From the NCBI GenBank assembly GCA_963843685.1, contig CAWJLO010000008.1:327618-391617 (forward strand): 64,000 bases of DNA, written 5' to 3'. The translations under genes were made by a program, and so were the position numbers. Every line of letters starts with the position of its first letter. The first letter of the stretch is position 1. This stretch comes from DASQHL01 sp963843685 (lineage in GTDB: Bacteria; Chloroflexota; Dehalococcoidia; DSTF01; JACRBR01). Of the stretch, positions 41,718-50,826 are shown piece by piece. A model generated the notes under the pieces. It searched no databases and was not told the DNA's origin. It was given only the letters and a program-made list of their open reading frames with translations.

Positions 41718-43055
41718 ATGTTCGCTCGCAGCATCACCGCATCCCGATTTCCGCGCCGTACCTTGCGGCTGGCCGTATTCGCCCTGCTGCTCGTCGCCGG
41801 CCTTGCCGTGTCCTGTGCGCCGAAGATCCATCAGCGCGGCGCCGTCCACGTCCTCACGGCCAACTCCGACGTCAACAGCGTCATGGAGAACTACATCGAC
41901 CGCGGCATCGGCGAGGCGGAGCGCACGGACGCGAAGGCCGTCGTCATCAGGCTCGATACGCCGGGCGGCCTGCAGTCGTCGATGGAGCAGATCGTGCAGC
42001 GCATCCAGTCGGCGAAGGTGCCCGTGATCGTCTACGTGGCCCCGAGCGGCGCCATCGCCGCCTCGGCCGGCACCTTCATCACCATGTCCGGGCACATCGC
42101 CGCGATGGCCCCTGGCACCAGCATCGGCGCCGCCCACCCCGTCGACCAGAGCGGCGGCGACATCACCGGCACGCTCGGCACGAAGGTAGAGAACAACGCC
42201 GCCGCCTACGCGCGCGCCATCGCGGACGCCCACGGCCGCAACGCCAACTGGGCGGAGGATGCCGTGCGCAACAGTGTGTCCGACTCGACGGAGCAGGCCG
42301 TCAAGGACAACGTCGTCGACTACTCCGCCGTCAGCATCGATGACCTCCTTCAGCAGGCCGACGGTCGCACCGTGAAGGTGGACAACAAGGAGGTCACGCT
42401 CAGCGGCCTCGCCGACGCGCCGCGCGTGACCAACGACATGACGCTGTTGGAGCGGGGGCTGCTCATCCTGAGCGATCCGAACATCGCCTTCCTGCTGCTC
42501 AGCCTCGGCGGCCTGGGGTTGCTGATCGAGTTCCTCCACCCCGGCGTGTTCTTCCCCGGCGTCTTCGGCGCGATCTCGCTGATCCTGGCGTTCTTCGCGC
42601 TGGGCACGCTGCCGGTGAACTGGGCCGGCGTCGCGCTGATCCTGCTGGCGTTCGTCTTCTTCGGCGCCGAGCTGTACGTCAGCGGCTTCGGAGCCCTCGG
42701 CCTCGGCGGCGTCATCTCGCTGATCGTCGGCGGCCTGATCCTCACGTCGACCAGCAACTCGGACTTCCAGGTATCGCGCTGGCTCATCATCGGCACGGGC
42801 GCCGTGTTCGCCGTCTTCTTCTTCACCGTCATCAACGCCATCATCCGCATGCGGCGCGCGCCCGCCTACATGGGCGCGCAGTCGATGATCGGCGACCGCG
42901 CTGTCGCCCGCTCCGACCTCAACCCGACAGGCTACGTCTTCCTCCACGGCGAGCGCTGGCGCGCCATCTCCGAGGACGGGCCGATCAACAACGGCGAGCC
43001 GGTCAAGATCACGAAGGTGAAGGGGCTTACGCTGACCGTGCGCCGCCAGGTGTAG
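41718..43055 (+). CDS. nfeD: NfeD family membrane serine protease-like protein
   Basis: The 445 residues are the long NfeD form (NfeD1b). A lipoprotein-like signal (VAGLAVSC, C33) precedes a ClpP-like periplasmic protease domain with S116 in AASAGTF and K156 in LGTKVEN. That is the serine-lysine dyad spacing seen in archaeal homologues. Three or four membrane helices (about 270-390) lie before a C-terminal OB-like NfeD domain. These proteases cut stomatins, but no stomatin gene lies adjacent. An extended -10 (TGCCATAAT) sits upstream. Confidence 0.88.
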   Translation: MFARSITASRFPRRTLRLAVFALLLVAGLAVSCAPKIHQRGAVHVLTANSDVNSVMENYIDRGIGEAERTDAKAVVIRLDTPGGLQSSMEQIVQRIQSAKVPVIVYVAPSGAIAASAGTFITMSGHIAAMAPGTSIGAAHPVDQSGGDITGTLGTKVENNAAAYARAIADAHGRNANWAEDAVRNSVSDSTEQAVKDNVVDYSAVSIDDLLQQADGRTVKVDNKEVTLSGLADAPRVTNDMTLLERGLLILSDPNIAFLLLSLGGLGLLIEFLHPGVFFPGVFGAISLILAFFALGTLPVNWAGVALILLAFVFFGAELYVSGFGALGLGGVISLIVGGLILTSTSNSDFQVSRWLIIGTGAVFAVFFFTVINAIIRMRRAPAYMGAQSMIGDRAVARSDLNPTGYVFLHGERWRAISEDGPINNGEPVKITKVKGLTLTVRRQV

Positions 43056-43755
43056 CGCGCCACCGCTCGCCGAGCGCGGCCAGCCGGTTGTAGAGCGGAA
43101 TCAGCTCCGGCGCCGTCTCCTCCCGGTGGTGCCGCAGATCCTGCCGGATGAAGGCGGGATCGAGCCGCCGCCCCGCGAACCGCGCGATCGGCCCGACCGC
43201 GCTCTGCGGATCTGCGATCAACGACGCGTACTCCACCGCCAGCGCGTCGAGGCCGTACGACTCGATCACCTCCAGCAGCCGCTCGCCCTGGGTCCGCCAT
43301 ACGTGCTCGGCGGCTCGCCGCGCCTCGTCGCCCTCGAGTCCGTAATAGCGCATCGTCGACGCCACGACCTCACCTGGACTGCGCAGGCAGACGATAACGC
43401 GCGGCCGCTCGGGCAGCACCTCCAGCCACGCCTCCAGCGTCCAGCAGAAGCGCGGGTCCTTCCACGCCGGAGTTGCCCGCTCGGCCAGCTCCATCATCTC
43501 CGCGGCGAAGGTGTGCGCGACGCTCAGCAGCTCGGCCCGGCTAGCGGTGGCGAACCACTCGTGCAGCCCGGCGGCGGCGAGGATCGCCTCGTTCACCATG
43601 ACCAGCCGGCGTTCCTCGAAGTAGCCCTCGGCGTTGTGCTCGTCGGCGGGGATGAGATCGTGCCCCACCGAGATCCCCGCCTCGTGCAGCAGGCGCGCGA
43701 CGGCGCTTGTCCCCGACCGGCCGGTGCCGCAGATCAGGATCATGGGCTCGGGCAT
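43027..43755 (-). CDS. sulfotransferase family protein
   Basis: The 242 residues start with the P-loop-like PAPS site ILICGTGRSGTSAVARLLHE. The 3'-phosphate-binding region VIVCLRSPGEVVASTMRYYG lies near residue 125, and WKDPRFCW between them. Bacterial members sulfate lipids, glycans or small molecules; the acceptor is unknown. The 3' end overlaps the convergent nfeD gene by 29 bases. Confidence 0.78.
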   Translation of the reverse strand: MPEPMILICGTGRSGTSAVARLLHEAGISVGHDLIPADEHNAEGYFEERRLVMVNEAILAAAGLHEWFATASRAELLSVAHTFAAEMMELAERATPAWKDPRFCWTLEAWLEVLPERPRVIVCLRSPGEVVASTMRYYGLEGDEARRAAEHVWRTQGERLLEVIESYGLDALAVEYASLIADPQSAVGPIARFAGRRLDPAFIRQDLRHHREETAPELIPLYNRLAALGERWRATPGGARSA

Positions 43756-43759
43756 CGGG

Positions 43760-44257
43760 TTACCAGCGATTGCGCCGCACGTACTCGTCGATCGGGAGCC
43801 GCGCCGCCTCGGCGACGCGGCGAGGCGGCTTGGCGAGGTAGCCGAAGCCGATGACGGTGCTCACGTGGAATTCAGCGGGCAGCCCCAGCGCCTGGCGCGC
43901 GCACTCCTGCCGGTGCATGGACGTTGGGCACGAGCCGACACCGTCCGCCCACGCCGCCACCATCATGTTCTGCGCCGCCCGGCCGGCGTCGAACTCCGCC
44001 CGCGTGTCCTTGTCCGACACCGCGACGGCCACCGCCAGCGGCGCCGTCGGCACCCACGCCGCGAAGTCGCCGCACTTTGTGATCTCCTCCCGCACGCTCA
44101 CGTCGTCGATGACGATAAAGCGGACCGCCTGCACGTTCTTCGACGTGCCCGCCATGCGGCCGGCCTGCACGATCCGGTGCTGCACGTCCTCGGGCACGGG
44201 CTTCTCCAGAAACGCGCGCGTATCCCGCTTCGTCACGATGGCCTTGTACGCGTCCAA
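43760..44257 (-). CDS. nitroreductase family protein
   Basis: This 165-residue FMN protein is short for the family. KRDTRAFLEKPVPEDVQHRI near the start binds FMN phosphate (the RRSxRxF-like motif), AGRMAGTSKNVQAVRF follows, and the C-terminal QALGLPAEFHVSTVIGFGY is typical. The substrate is unknown: many such proteins reduce nitro or quinone groups, or dehalogenate. It ends four bases before the sulfotransferase start on the same strand. Confidence 0.82.
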   Translation of the reverse strand: MDAYKAIVTKRDTRAFLEKPVPEDVQHRIVQAGRMAGTSKNVQAVRFIVIDDVSVREEITKCGDFAAWVPTAPLAVAVAVSDKDTRAEFDAGRAAQNMMVAAWADGVGSCPTSMHRQECARQALGLPAEFHVSTVIGFGYLAKPPRRVAEAARLPIDEYVRRNRW

Positions 44258-44356
44258 GCTGCCGCCTCCTCGCTACGTGATTGAGTATGCACCGGCGCTC
44301 GGCCTGCCGCCACGAGGGCGCTGGATCACAACGCGCCGCCGGGCGATGATGCGCCT

Positions 44357-45358
44357 ATGCCAAGATACGGATTCACCTTCCCCTTCGACGGACTACCGCT
44401 GCACGCGCACAAAGACGCCCTCCAGGAGGCGGAGCGCCTCGGCTACACGGATGCATGGTCGTACGAGATAGACGGCGTCGACTGCTTCACGCCGCTCGCT
44501 CTCGCCGCCGCCTGGACCGAGCGCCTGAGCCTCGGTACAGCGATCGCCAACGTGTATACGCGGTCGCCGCTGACCCTGGCGATATCGGCGAACGCGCTCG
44601 CCGAGGCGGCGCCCGGCCGTTTCGCGCTCGGCATCGGCGCCGGCTCGTCAGTCATCGTCGGCCAGTGGAACGGCGTCCCGTTCGAATTCCCGTACCGCAA
44701 GGTGCGCGACGTCGCGGCGGTGCTGCGACAGGCCTTCGCCGGCGAAAAAGTGACGGCGCAGCTCGACACCGTCACCGTGAACGGCATGCGGCTCTCGCGC
44801 AGCCTCGTCGACCCGCCGCCGATCTACATCGCCGCGCTGCGCCGTCGCATGCTGGAGCTCGCGGGGGCCGAGTCCGACGGCGTGATCATCAACTGGCTCG
44901 GCGCGGGAGACGTGCCGAAGGCGGTCGCCGCCGCGCGCGCCGGCGCCGAGAAGGCGGGCCGCGATCCGTCGAAGCTCGAGGTCGTCTGCCGCATCTTCGT
45001 CTGCATGCAGGAGCAGGAGCAGCTGATCGACTTCCTCGGCCGGCGCATGATCGCCGCCTACCTCAACGTCCCCGTCTACGCGAAGTTCCACGAGTGGCTC
45101 GGCCGCGGTGATGCGCTGCGCCCGATGTGGGACGCCTGGAACGCGGGCGACCGCAAGGCAGCCACGGCCGCCATACCCCGCCAGGCCATCGAGGACCTGC
45201 TGGTGTACGGCGACGCGGCGACGTGCCGGCGCAAGGTCCAGGCCTACGTCGACGCGGGCGTCACCGTGCCGGTGCTGAACTTCATCCCGACGGCGCCCGA
45301 CCCGGCCGCTCGCGCGGCCCAGTCGGTCGAGATGCTGCGGGCGCTCGCTCCCGGCTAG
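44357..45358 (+). CDS. LLM-class F420-dependent oxidoreductase
   Basis: The 333-residue TIM barrel begins PRYGFTFPFDGLPLHAHKD and shows RLSLGTAIANVYTRSPLTLA, GRFALGIGAGSSVIVGQWNG and IYIAALRRRMLELAG. The sequence fits the F420-dependent luciferase-like group. It is the second such enzyme in the window and is not a close copy of the first. The end overlaps the convergent cytochrome P450 gene by four bases. The substrate is unknown. Confidence 0.82.
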   Translation: MPRYGFTFPFDGLPLHAHKDALQEAERLGYTDAWSYEIDGVDCFTPLALAAAWTERLSLGTAIANVYTRSPLTLAISANALAEAAPGRFALGIGAGSSVIVGQWNGVPFEFPYRKVRDVAAVLRQAFAGEKVTAQLDTVTVNGMRLSRSLVDPPPIYIAALRRRMLELAGAESDGVIINWLGAGDVPKAVAAARAGAEKAGRDPSKLEVVCRIFVCMQEQEQLIDFLGRRMIAAYLNVPVYAKFHEWLGRGDALRPMWDAWNAGDRKAATAAIPRQAIEDLLVYGDAATCRRKVQAYVDAGVTVPVLNFIPTAPDPAARAAQSVEMLRALAPG

Positions 45359-46557
45359 GCCGTCACAGACGCGCGGTCGAGCTCGAAGCGCACCTGCATG
45401 GCGTCCGGGCCGCCGGGCCGCAGCAGCGCCCCCGCGTCCGCATCGAGCACCTCGACGCGCTTGATGCGCGGCAGCAACGTCTCGAGCACGATGGCGCCTT
45501 CCATCCGGGCGAGCGGCGCTCCCACGCAGTAGTGGATCCCCATCCCGAACGAGAGGTGCCGGTTCGGGTCGCGGTCGATGAGCACCTCGTCCGGCCGCTC
45601 GAACACACTGTCGTCCCGGTTGGCGGAAGCCAGTAGCGTGACGATCCGATCGTTCTTCGGGATGGTGACGCCGTGCACCTCCACGTCGCGCATGGCGCGG
45701 CGGAACGTCGCCTGGAACGGCGCGTAGTACCGCAGGATCTCCTCGATCGCCGACGGCACCAGTTCCATGTGCTGCTTGAGTTGCGTCATCACCTCGGGGA
45801 ACTCGGAGAAGACGCGGATCGAGTTGATGATCAGCCCGGTCGTCGTCTCGTTGCCCGCGACCAGCAGCACCCGGCAGATGACGAGCAGGTCGGACTCGCT
45901 GAGCCGCCCCTCCTCCGTCTCCGCGTGCACCAGTCCGCTGAGCAGGTTGTCCTCGGGCTCTGCCCGCAGCTTGTCCAGCCGCGCCTTGAAGTAGGTGTCG
46001 AACTCGACGTTGATCTCGTCCAGCGCCCCCGTGTCGCCCATGATCAGCGACGTCCCGACGTTCTGGATGATGGCGTCCGACCAGCGCTTGAACGTCGCCA
46101 TGTCGCCGTCCGCCACGCCGAGCATGTTCGCGATCACCATCACCGGCAGCGGATACGCCAGCTCGGCGATCAGGTCGCAGCTCTCCGGCTCCAGCATATG
46201 GTCAACCAGCCGGCGGCAGTACTCCTCCACCGCCCCGCGCTGCAACTCGACCATCCGCGGCGTGAATGCCTTTGAGATCAGGCCGCGCAGCCGTGTGTGC
46301 ATCGGCGGGTCGTTGAAGATCATGCTCGGCGAGACCTCGCCGGTGGCGATCGCGTCGGCGGAGACCACCGACGAGAAGGTTTCGGGGTCGCGCAGGATGC
46401 GGATCACGTCCTCGTAGCGAGCGACAGCCCACAGGTTGCTGGGCAACTGCGTCACCGGCGAATTCGCGCGCAGCATCGCGTACATGGGGTATGGGTTCCG
46501 CGCCATCTCCTCGCCGAAGAGGGTGAACCCGCCGTCGGGCGTTGCTTCCGTCGTCAT
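45355..46557 (-). CDS. cytochrome P450
   Basis: The 400-residue bacterial class P450 has the heme loop HLSFGMGIHYCVGAPLARME with the axial cysteine, the I-helix oxygen motif VAGNETTTGLI, and the K-helix EEILR. The start chosen is ATG 46555-46557 with GGAG six bases upstream; an earlier ATG at 46587 lacks a site. No ferredoxin or reductase is next to it, though a flavin reductase is divergent and near. The substrate is unknown. Confidence 0.92.
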   Translation of the reverse strand: MTTEATPDGGFTLFGEEMARNPYPMYAMLRANSPVTQLPSNLWAVARYEDVIRILRDPETFSSVVSADAIATGEVSPSMIFNDPPMHTRLRGLISKAFTPRMVELQRGAVEEYCRRLVDHMLEPESCDLIAELAYPLPVMVIANMLGVADGDMATFKRWSDAIIQNVGTSLIMGDTGALDEINVEFDTYFKARLDKLRAEPEDNLLSGLVHAETEEGRLSESDLLVICRVLLVAGNETTTGLIINSIRVFSEFPEVMTQLKQHMELVPSAIEEILRYYAPFQATFRRAMRDVEVHGVTIPKNDRIVTLLASANRDDSVFERPDEVLIDRDPNRHLSFGMGIHYCVGAPLARMEGAIVLETLLPRIKRVEVLDADAGALLRPGGPDAMQVRFELDRASVTA

Positions 46558-46751
46558 GACAGGCTCCAGTGATTCGCAATGAGCCAATATTTTGGCTCAA
46601 ACAAAGTATCTCGTGCGCCTCGAGGCTGTCAAGCGCGAAGGCCGTCGCGGACGCCCTCGAATGACCGCGGAAGCCTCCCCGGCGCCACTGGTTACACTTG
46701 AAGCGCCGCACCCTTACGATGCGCCGTACGCTCAAGCGAAAGGATCCGCGC

Positions 46752-47264
46752 GTGCCCGAGGAAGACGCCCGCGTCGCCCTGGACATGATGAACTACGGCA
46801 TGTACGTCGTCGGGTCGCGGGGGCCGGCCGGCATGAACGTGATGGCTGCCCACTGGCTGATGCAGGTCTCGTTCAACCCCCGCATGGTCGCGCTCTCGCT
46901 CGAGAACGACGCCCGGACGCTCGCCAACATCCGCGAGACACGCGTGTTCAGCGTCAACGTCATGGGCGAGGACAGCGTCGACCTCGTCGCCTCATTCCTG
47001 CAGCCCGCCAACCCCGGCAAGATCCGCGGCCGGCACGCATTGCCCGGCGCCCCAATCGACAAGCTCGCCGGCGTCCCGCACAGGACGATGGCCACCGGCT
47101 GCCCCATCCTGCGCGATGCGCTCGCCTGGTACGAATGCGAGGTCGAAGGCGGACTGCCGACCGGCGACCACACGCTCATCGTCGCGCGCGTCGTCGACGG
47201 CGGCCAGATCGCGCACGGCAAACCGCTGCGCGACGACGACCTCGGCTGGACGTACTCCGGCTAA
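46752..47264 (+). CDS. flavin reductase family protein
   Basis: The protein has an FMN-binding split-barrel fold: MYVVGSRGPAGMNVMAAHWLMQ near the start, MVALSLENDARTLANIRETRV, FSVNVMGED, and TGCPILRDALAWYECEV. The start is GTG 46752, seven bases after AAAGGA (170 residues). ATG 46719 upstream in frame overlaps a TACGAT box. Members reduce flavin for a partner oxygenase or act alone. It may be linked with the nearby P450. Confidence 0.8.
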   Translation: MPEEDARVALDMMNYGMYVVGSRGPAGMNVMAAHWLMQVSFNPRMVALSLENDARTLANIRETRVFSVNVMGEDSVDLVASFLQPANPGKIRGRHALPGAPIDKLAGVPHRTMATGCPILRDALAWYECEVEGGLPTGDHTLIVARVVDGGQIAHGKPLRDDDLGWTYSG

Positions 47265-47280
47265 CGGCTTCAACGGCGAA

Positions 47281-47304
47281 CGCCCGGATGAGGGGATCCG
47301 GGCG
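47281..47304 (+). terminator. bidirectional terminator
   Basis: CGCCCGGAT (47281-47289) pairs perfectly with ATCCGGGCG (47296-47304) around six bases. It lies between the ends of the convergent flavin reductase and Hsp20 genes. Confidence 0.65.
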
Positions 47305-47329
47305 CCCGCCTGAGTGAAGGAGCCTGCGA

Positions 47330-47797
47330 TCAGGCCGTTCTCACTTCCACCTTCTTCGTGCCCGCCACCTGCTTCCGGGGCACGACCACCTCGATCACGC
47401 CATCGCGCGCCTTCGCGTCGATGTGCTCGGTGTCGCAACCTTCCGGCAGCGTCACGGTCCGGTGGATGTGACCGTAGGTCCTTTCGCAGCGGTAATACTG
47501 GGCCTCCTTGACCTCCTTCTCCTCCTCGCGCTCCCCACTGATCCGGAGTTCGTTGCCGACGATGTCGACATCGATCTTCGCCGGGTCGATGCCCGGCATC
47601 TCCGCCTTCACGACCACGTTGCCATCCCGCTCGAACACGTCCATGGCCGGCGTCTCGCGCTCCAGCACGCGCAAGGCGCGCGGGAACGTCGCACCGAACG
47701 GCCATCGTGTCTCGAATCGGAACAGGTCGCGCAGATCGTCGAGGTCAGGGAACGCTGGTCGCCTCGCCACTACTTCGTTCTTCCCGTTCGTCGTCAT
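47330..47797 (-). CDS. Hsp20/alpha-crystallin family small heat-shock protein
   Basis: The 155-residue protein has the alpha-crystallin domain at about residues 48-150. Blocks are PAMDVFERDGNVVVKAEMPG, DVDIVGNELRISGERE, GHIHRTVTLPEGCDTEHI and GVIEVVVPRK. It holds unfolding proteins as an ATP-independent oligomer. GGAGG precedes the ATG. Upstream, CTCACG at 47823-47828 and CGTGAG at 47842-47847 form a small inverted repeat that might be an operator. No CIRCE or HAIR element is seen. Confidence 0.92.
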   Translation of the reverse strand: MTTNGKNEVVARRPAFPDLDDLRDLFRFETRWPFGATFPRALRVLERETPAMDVFERDGNVVVKAEMPGIDPAKIDVDIVGNELRISGEREEEKEVKEAQYYRCERTYGHIHRTVTLPEGCDTEHIDAKARDGVIEVVVPRKQVAGTKKVEVRTA

Positions 47798-48002
47798 GAT
47801 GCGCCTCCTGTGGCAGAATCTCTCACGTTCAACCTAAGCCCGTGAGCAGGCGCTATCGATGGCCGATCGGACGATCTTGATGGACCAAATGTCACGCGCC
47901 ACATTGGTGCGGAAGGAGAAGAAGTTTGTCTCCAGCGAGCCGACGCACCACGAGGCCGTCGGCTTCGTGCTTCGGCCGAAAGGGCGCGTCAAGCGCTCCG
48001 CG

Positions 48003-48848
48003 TCAGACCGTCGCGGCCTGCGCGGGCGTCTGTATCGGGTGCGGATTCGCGACGTGCCGGTCGAGGAACAGCGACATGATCGACGCGCACTGTCGCCCGA
48101 AGTCCGGGATCGCGTCGAAGGCGTGCGGCGCGCCCTCGTAGACGTGCAGCTCGGCCTTCGCCCCGGCGTCCGTCAGCGCGCGGTACATCTTGAAACTCGA
48201 CTCAACGGGCACGAGCTCGTCCTTGTTGCCGGTGATCAGCAGCGTCGGCGGGAATGAGGGGCTGGCGTACGTCACCGGGCTCGCCGCCCGCGCCGTCTCG
48301 GCCGTGTACCCCTTACCGAACAGGAAGGAGAGCTGCTCGGCCAGTTCGTCCGCATCTCCGACGAGCTGCGCCGGACCGTAGAACGCGACACACGCTGCCA
48401 CTTCCGTCCCGACGCCGGGGTTGCCGCCCTCGCCCTCGAACTCCGGCACGTTCTGCGTCCCGGCCACCATCAACGAGAGGTGCGCCCCCGCCGAGTTGCC
48501 TGAAACGGCGATCTTCTTCGGGTCGATACCCAGGCGACCGGCGTTCGCCCGCATCCAGCGGAGCGCCGCCTTCACGTCGTGGATCTGTGCCGGCCAGTGC
48601 GACTCGCCCGCCAGCCGGTACTCCGTGGCGACACAGACGTAACCCAGGCGGCCTATGAGGATGCCATAGCCGTGAAGCTGGGAGCGGTCGCCCTGCACCC
48701 AGCCACCCCCGTGCACGAGCAGCACGGCGGGCCGGTCGCTGCCCTGCTGCGGCGGCATGTAGACGTTGCACTTGAGGTCGCGGCCGCCTCCGGTGCCAAA
48801 CACCACGTCGCGCTCGATGGTCACCCGCCCCGTCTCTGGCACCGCCAT
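48003..48848 (-). CDS. alpha/beta hydrolase (esterase/lipase, HSL-like)
   Basis: The 281-residue protein has the oxyanion motif LLVHGGGWVQGDRSQ and the nucleophile in VSGNSAGAHLSLMVAG. The acid is likely in LLITGNKDELVP, and the histidine lies in YEGAPHAFDAI. The HGGG and GxSAG pattern is that of hormone-sensitive-lipase-like esterases. The start is ATG 48846-48848, seven bases after GGGAGG, rather than an upstream GTG. The substrate is unknown. A heat-shock gene lies downstream. Confidence 0.88.
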   Translation of the reverse strand: MAVPETGRVTIERDVVFGTGGGRDLKCNVYMPPQQGSDRPAVLLVHGGGWVQGDRSQLHGYGILIGRLGYVCVATEYRLAGESHWPAQIHDVKAALRWMRANAGRLGIDPKKIAVSGNSAGAHLSLMVAGTQNVPEFEGEGGNPGVGTEVAACVAFYGPAQLVGDADELAEQLSFLFGKGYTAETARAASPVTYASPSFPPTLLITGNKDELVPVESSFKMYRALTDAGAKAELHVYEGAPHAFDAIPDFGRQCASIMSLFLDRHVANPHPIQTPAQAATV

Positions 48849-49032
48849 GTTCACGCCTCCCGATCTTCATCGCCCGTCGTTGCGTCGAACGTACGCCTCG
48901 CGGCAAGCAGGGGCAAGCCCGAACGCCTTATAGAGCGGACACCCGGCACCTATAGAAAGGCCATCTGACAACTGGCCTGACGCATTGACGCTGCCTACAA
49001 TACCGTGCCGATCGCGGAGGAGGAGAAGGACT

Positions 49033-50487
49033 ATGGCTCGCAAGAATGGCGCCGGGGGAGACCTCCCGGCCGCCACATATACGTTCAGTTTCCAGGCGCA
49101 GTACCCCAACAAGCCAGGCATGCTCGCGAAGATCGCCAGCGCCGTCGGCGAGTGCGGCGGCAACATCGGTGACATCGACGTCGTCAAGTCGACCGGGTCG
49201 ACGATCCTCCGCGAGATCAGCGTCCAGGCTCGCGACAGCGACCATGCGCGCGAGATCGTGGAGCACGTGAAGGCCCAGAAGGGCATCACCGTCAAGAACG
49301 TGGCCGACCGGGTCTTCCTGAGCCACCGCGGCGGCAAGATCGAGATCCGTAACAAGGTGCCCGTCACGAGCCGGCGCGACCTCTCGGTCGTCTACACGCC
49401 GGGCGTCGCGCGCGTCTGCCTCGCGATCGATAAGGATCCCGAACTGGCGTACTCCATGACCATCAAGGGGAACACGGTGGCCGTCGTCAGCGACGGCACC
49501 GCCATTCTCGGGCTGGGCGACCTCGGCCCGAAGGCCGCCATGCCCGTCATGGAGGGCAAGGCGATGCTCTTCAAGGCGTTCGGCGGCGTCGACGCCTGGC
49601 CCATCTGCCTCGATACGAAGGACCAGGACGAGATCGTCGACATCGTGAAGGCGATCGCGCCGGGCTTCGGCGGCATCAACCTGGAGGATATCTCCGCCCC
49701 GCGCTGCTTCTACATCGAGGAGAAGCTGAAGAAGGAGCTGGACATACCCGTCTTCCACGACGACCAGCACGGCACCGCCGTCGTCGTGCTCGCGGCGCTG
49801 CTCAACGCGCTGCGGCTGGTGAAGAAGGAGCCGCAGGACCTGAAGGTCGTCGTCCTCGGCGTCGGCGCGGCGGGCGTCGCCTGCTCCAAGATCATGATGT
49901 CGGCCGGCGTGAAGAACATCATCGGCGTCGACCGCACCGGCATCATCCACAAGGGCCGCAAAGAGGGCATGAACTTCATGAAGGAGTGGTTCGCGGAGAA
50001 CACGAACAAGGAAGGACTGAGCGGCTCCGTCAGCGACGCCATGGAAGGCGCTGACCTCTTCCTCGGCCTCGCCGGTCCCAACATGATCACCGTCGACGAC
50101 ATCAAGAAGATGAACCGCGACCCCATCGTCTTCGCGATGGCAAACCCCGACCCGGAGATCCGTCCCGAGCTGGCCGCGCCGCACGTCTCCGTCATGGCCA
50201 CGGGCCGCAGCGACTTCCCGAACCAGATCAACAACGTGCTCTGCTTCCCGGGCCTCTTCCGCGGCGTGCTGGACGTGCGCGCTCGCGAGATCAACGAGGA
50301 GATGAAGCTGGCCGCCGCCGAGGCCATCGCCGCCGCTGTCCCGCGGAACGAACTGGCCACCGAGTACGTCATCCCGAGCGTCTTCCACTCCACGGTCTTC
50401 AAGACCGTCGCGAAAGACGTCGCCGCCGCCGCCATCCGCACCGGCGTTGCCGAAGCAGAACGGAAGACCGTCTCGGCCTTCATCTGA
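49033..50487 (+). CDS. NAD(P)-dependent malic enzyme with N-terminal ACT domain
   Basis: The 484 residues begin with an ACT domain (residues about 14-90, AQYPNKPGMLAKIASAVGE and NIGDIDVV). The malic enzyme core follows: SVVYTPGVARVCLAI, GNTVAVVSDGTAILGLGDLG and FHDDQHGTAVVVLAAL. The Rossmann VVLGVGAAGVACSKIMM and FAMANPDPEI close it. It converts malate to pyruvate. The ACT domain implies amino-acid or other effector control. GGAGGAGG precedes the ATG. A strong terminator follows. Confidence 0.92.
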   Translation: MARKNGAGGDLPAATYTFSFQAQYPNKPGMLAKIASAVGECGGNIGDIDVVKSTGSTILREISVQARDSDHAREIVEHVKAQKGITVKNVADRVFLSHRGGKIEIRNKVPVTSRRDLSVVYTPGVARVCLAIDKDPELAYSMTIKGNTVAVVSDGTAILGLGDLGPKAAMPVMEGKAMLFKAFGGVDAWPICLDTKDQDEIVDIVKAIAPGFGGINLEDISAPRCFYIEEKLKKELDIPVFHDDQHGTAVVVLAALLNALRLVKKEPQDLKVVVLGVGAAGVACSKIMMSAGVKNIIGVDRTGIIHKGRKEGMNFMKEWFAENTNKEGLSGSVSDAMEGADLFLGLAGPNMITVDDIKKMNRDPIVFAMANPDPEIRPELAAPHVSVMATGRSDFPNQINNVLCFPGLFRGVLDVRAREINEEMKLAAAEAIAAAVPRNELATEYVIPSVFHSTVFKTVAKDVAAAAIRTGVAEAERKTVSAFI

Positions 50488-50510
50488 AGCGGGCCGACGA
50501 AAGACGAACG

Positions 50511-50535
50511 AGAGCGCGGGTGACGCCCGCGCTCT
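50511..50535 (+). terminator. intrinsic terminator after the malic enzyme gene
   Basis: AGAGCGCGGG (50511-50520) pairs perfectly with CCCGCGCTCT (50526-50535) around five bases, followed by TTCGTTTCTTT. It is 23 bases past the malic enzyme stop. Confidence 0.85.
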
Positions 50536-50568
50536 TTCGTTTCTTTCCTCCCTTGTCGAAGCCTCCGA

Positions 50569-50826
50569 CTACCCTGCCGCCAGCGGCGCACCGTTGTCGT
50601 ACAGCCGCAGCACCCGCACCGCCCCCTTTGGCCCGACGGCCAGGCACAGCGCGCACAGGATGCACTCGTCCAGGTTCTTCTCGACGATCGACACGCGCCC
50701 GCCGTCCGCCGCGAAGATGTCGACCGGGCACACGCCCGCAAGCTGCTTCGCCGTCTCGGCGTCGGACGCGACGGGATCGTCGACTTCGACCCGGATGAAC
50801 ATGCCGGAACCGCTCGCCTGCGTCAT
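50569..50826 (-). CDS. small 4Fe-4S ferredoxin-like protein
   Basis: The 85-residue protein has GVCPVDIF near residue 34 and CILCALCLAVGP near 60. The last normal cysteine of a CxxCxxCxxxCP motif is replaced by glycine. With the N-terminal CP cysteine, four cysteines remain, which suits one [4Fe-4S] cluster of the FixX type. The ATG overlaps the sucD stop (ATGA), so it is translated with succinyl-CoA/malate-CoA ligase genes. FixX-like ferredoxins usually serve electron-transfer flavoproteins and acyl-CoA dehydrogenases; one such dehydrogenase lies a few genes upstream. Confidence 0.72.
   Translation of the reverse strand: MTQASGSGMFIRVEVDDPVASDAETAKQLAGVCPVDIFAADGGRVSIVEKNLDECILCALCLAVGPKGAVRVLRLYDNGAPLAAG

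Noticed and set aside
47859..48257. Plus-strand frame starting ADRTILMDQMSRATLV after the Hsp20 promoter region
   Set aside because: No ribosome site, no family, and more than half of it is antisense to the esterase gene; kept only as a remote possibility for its first part.
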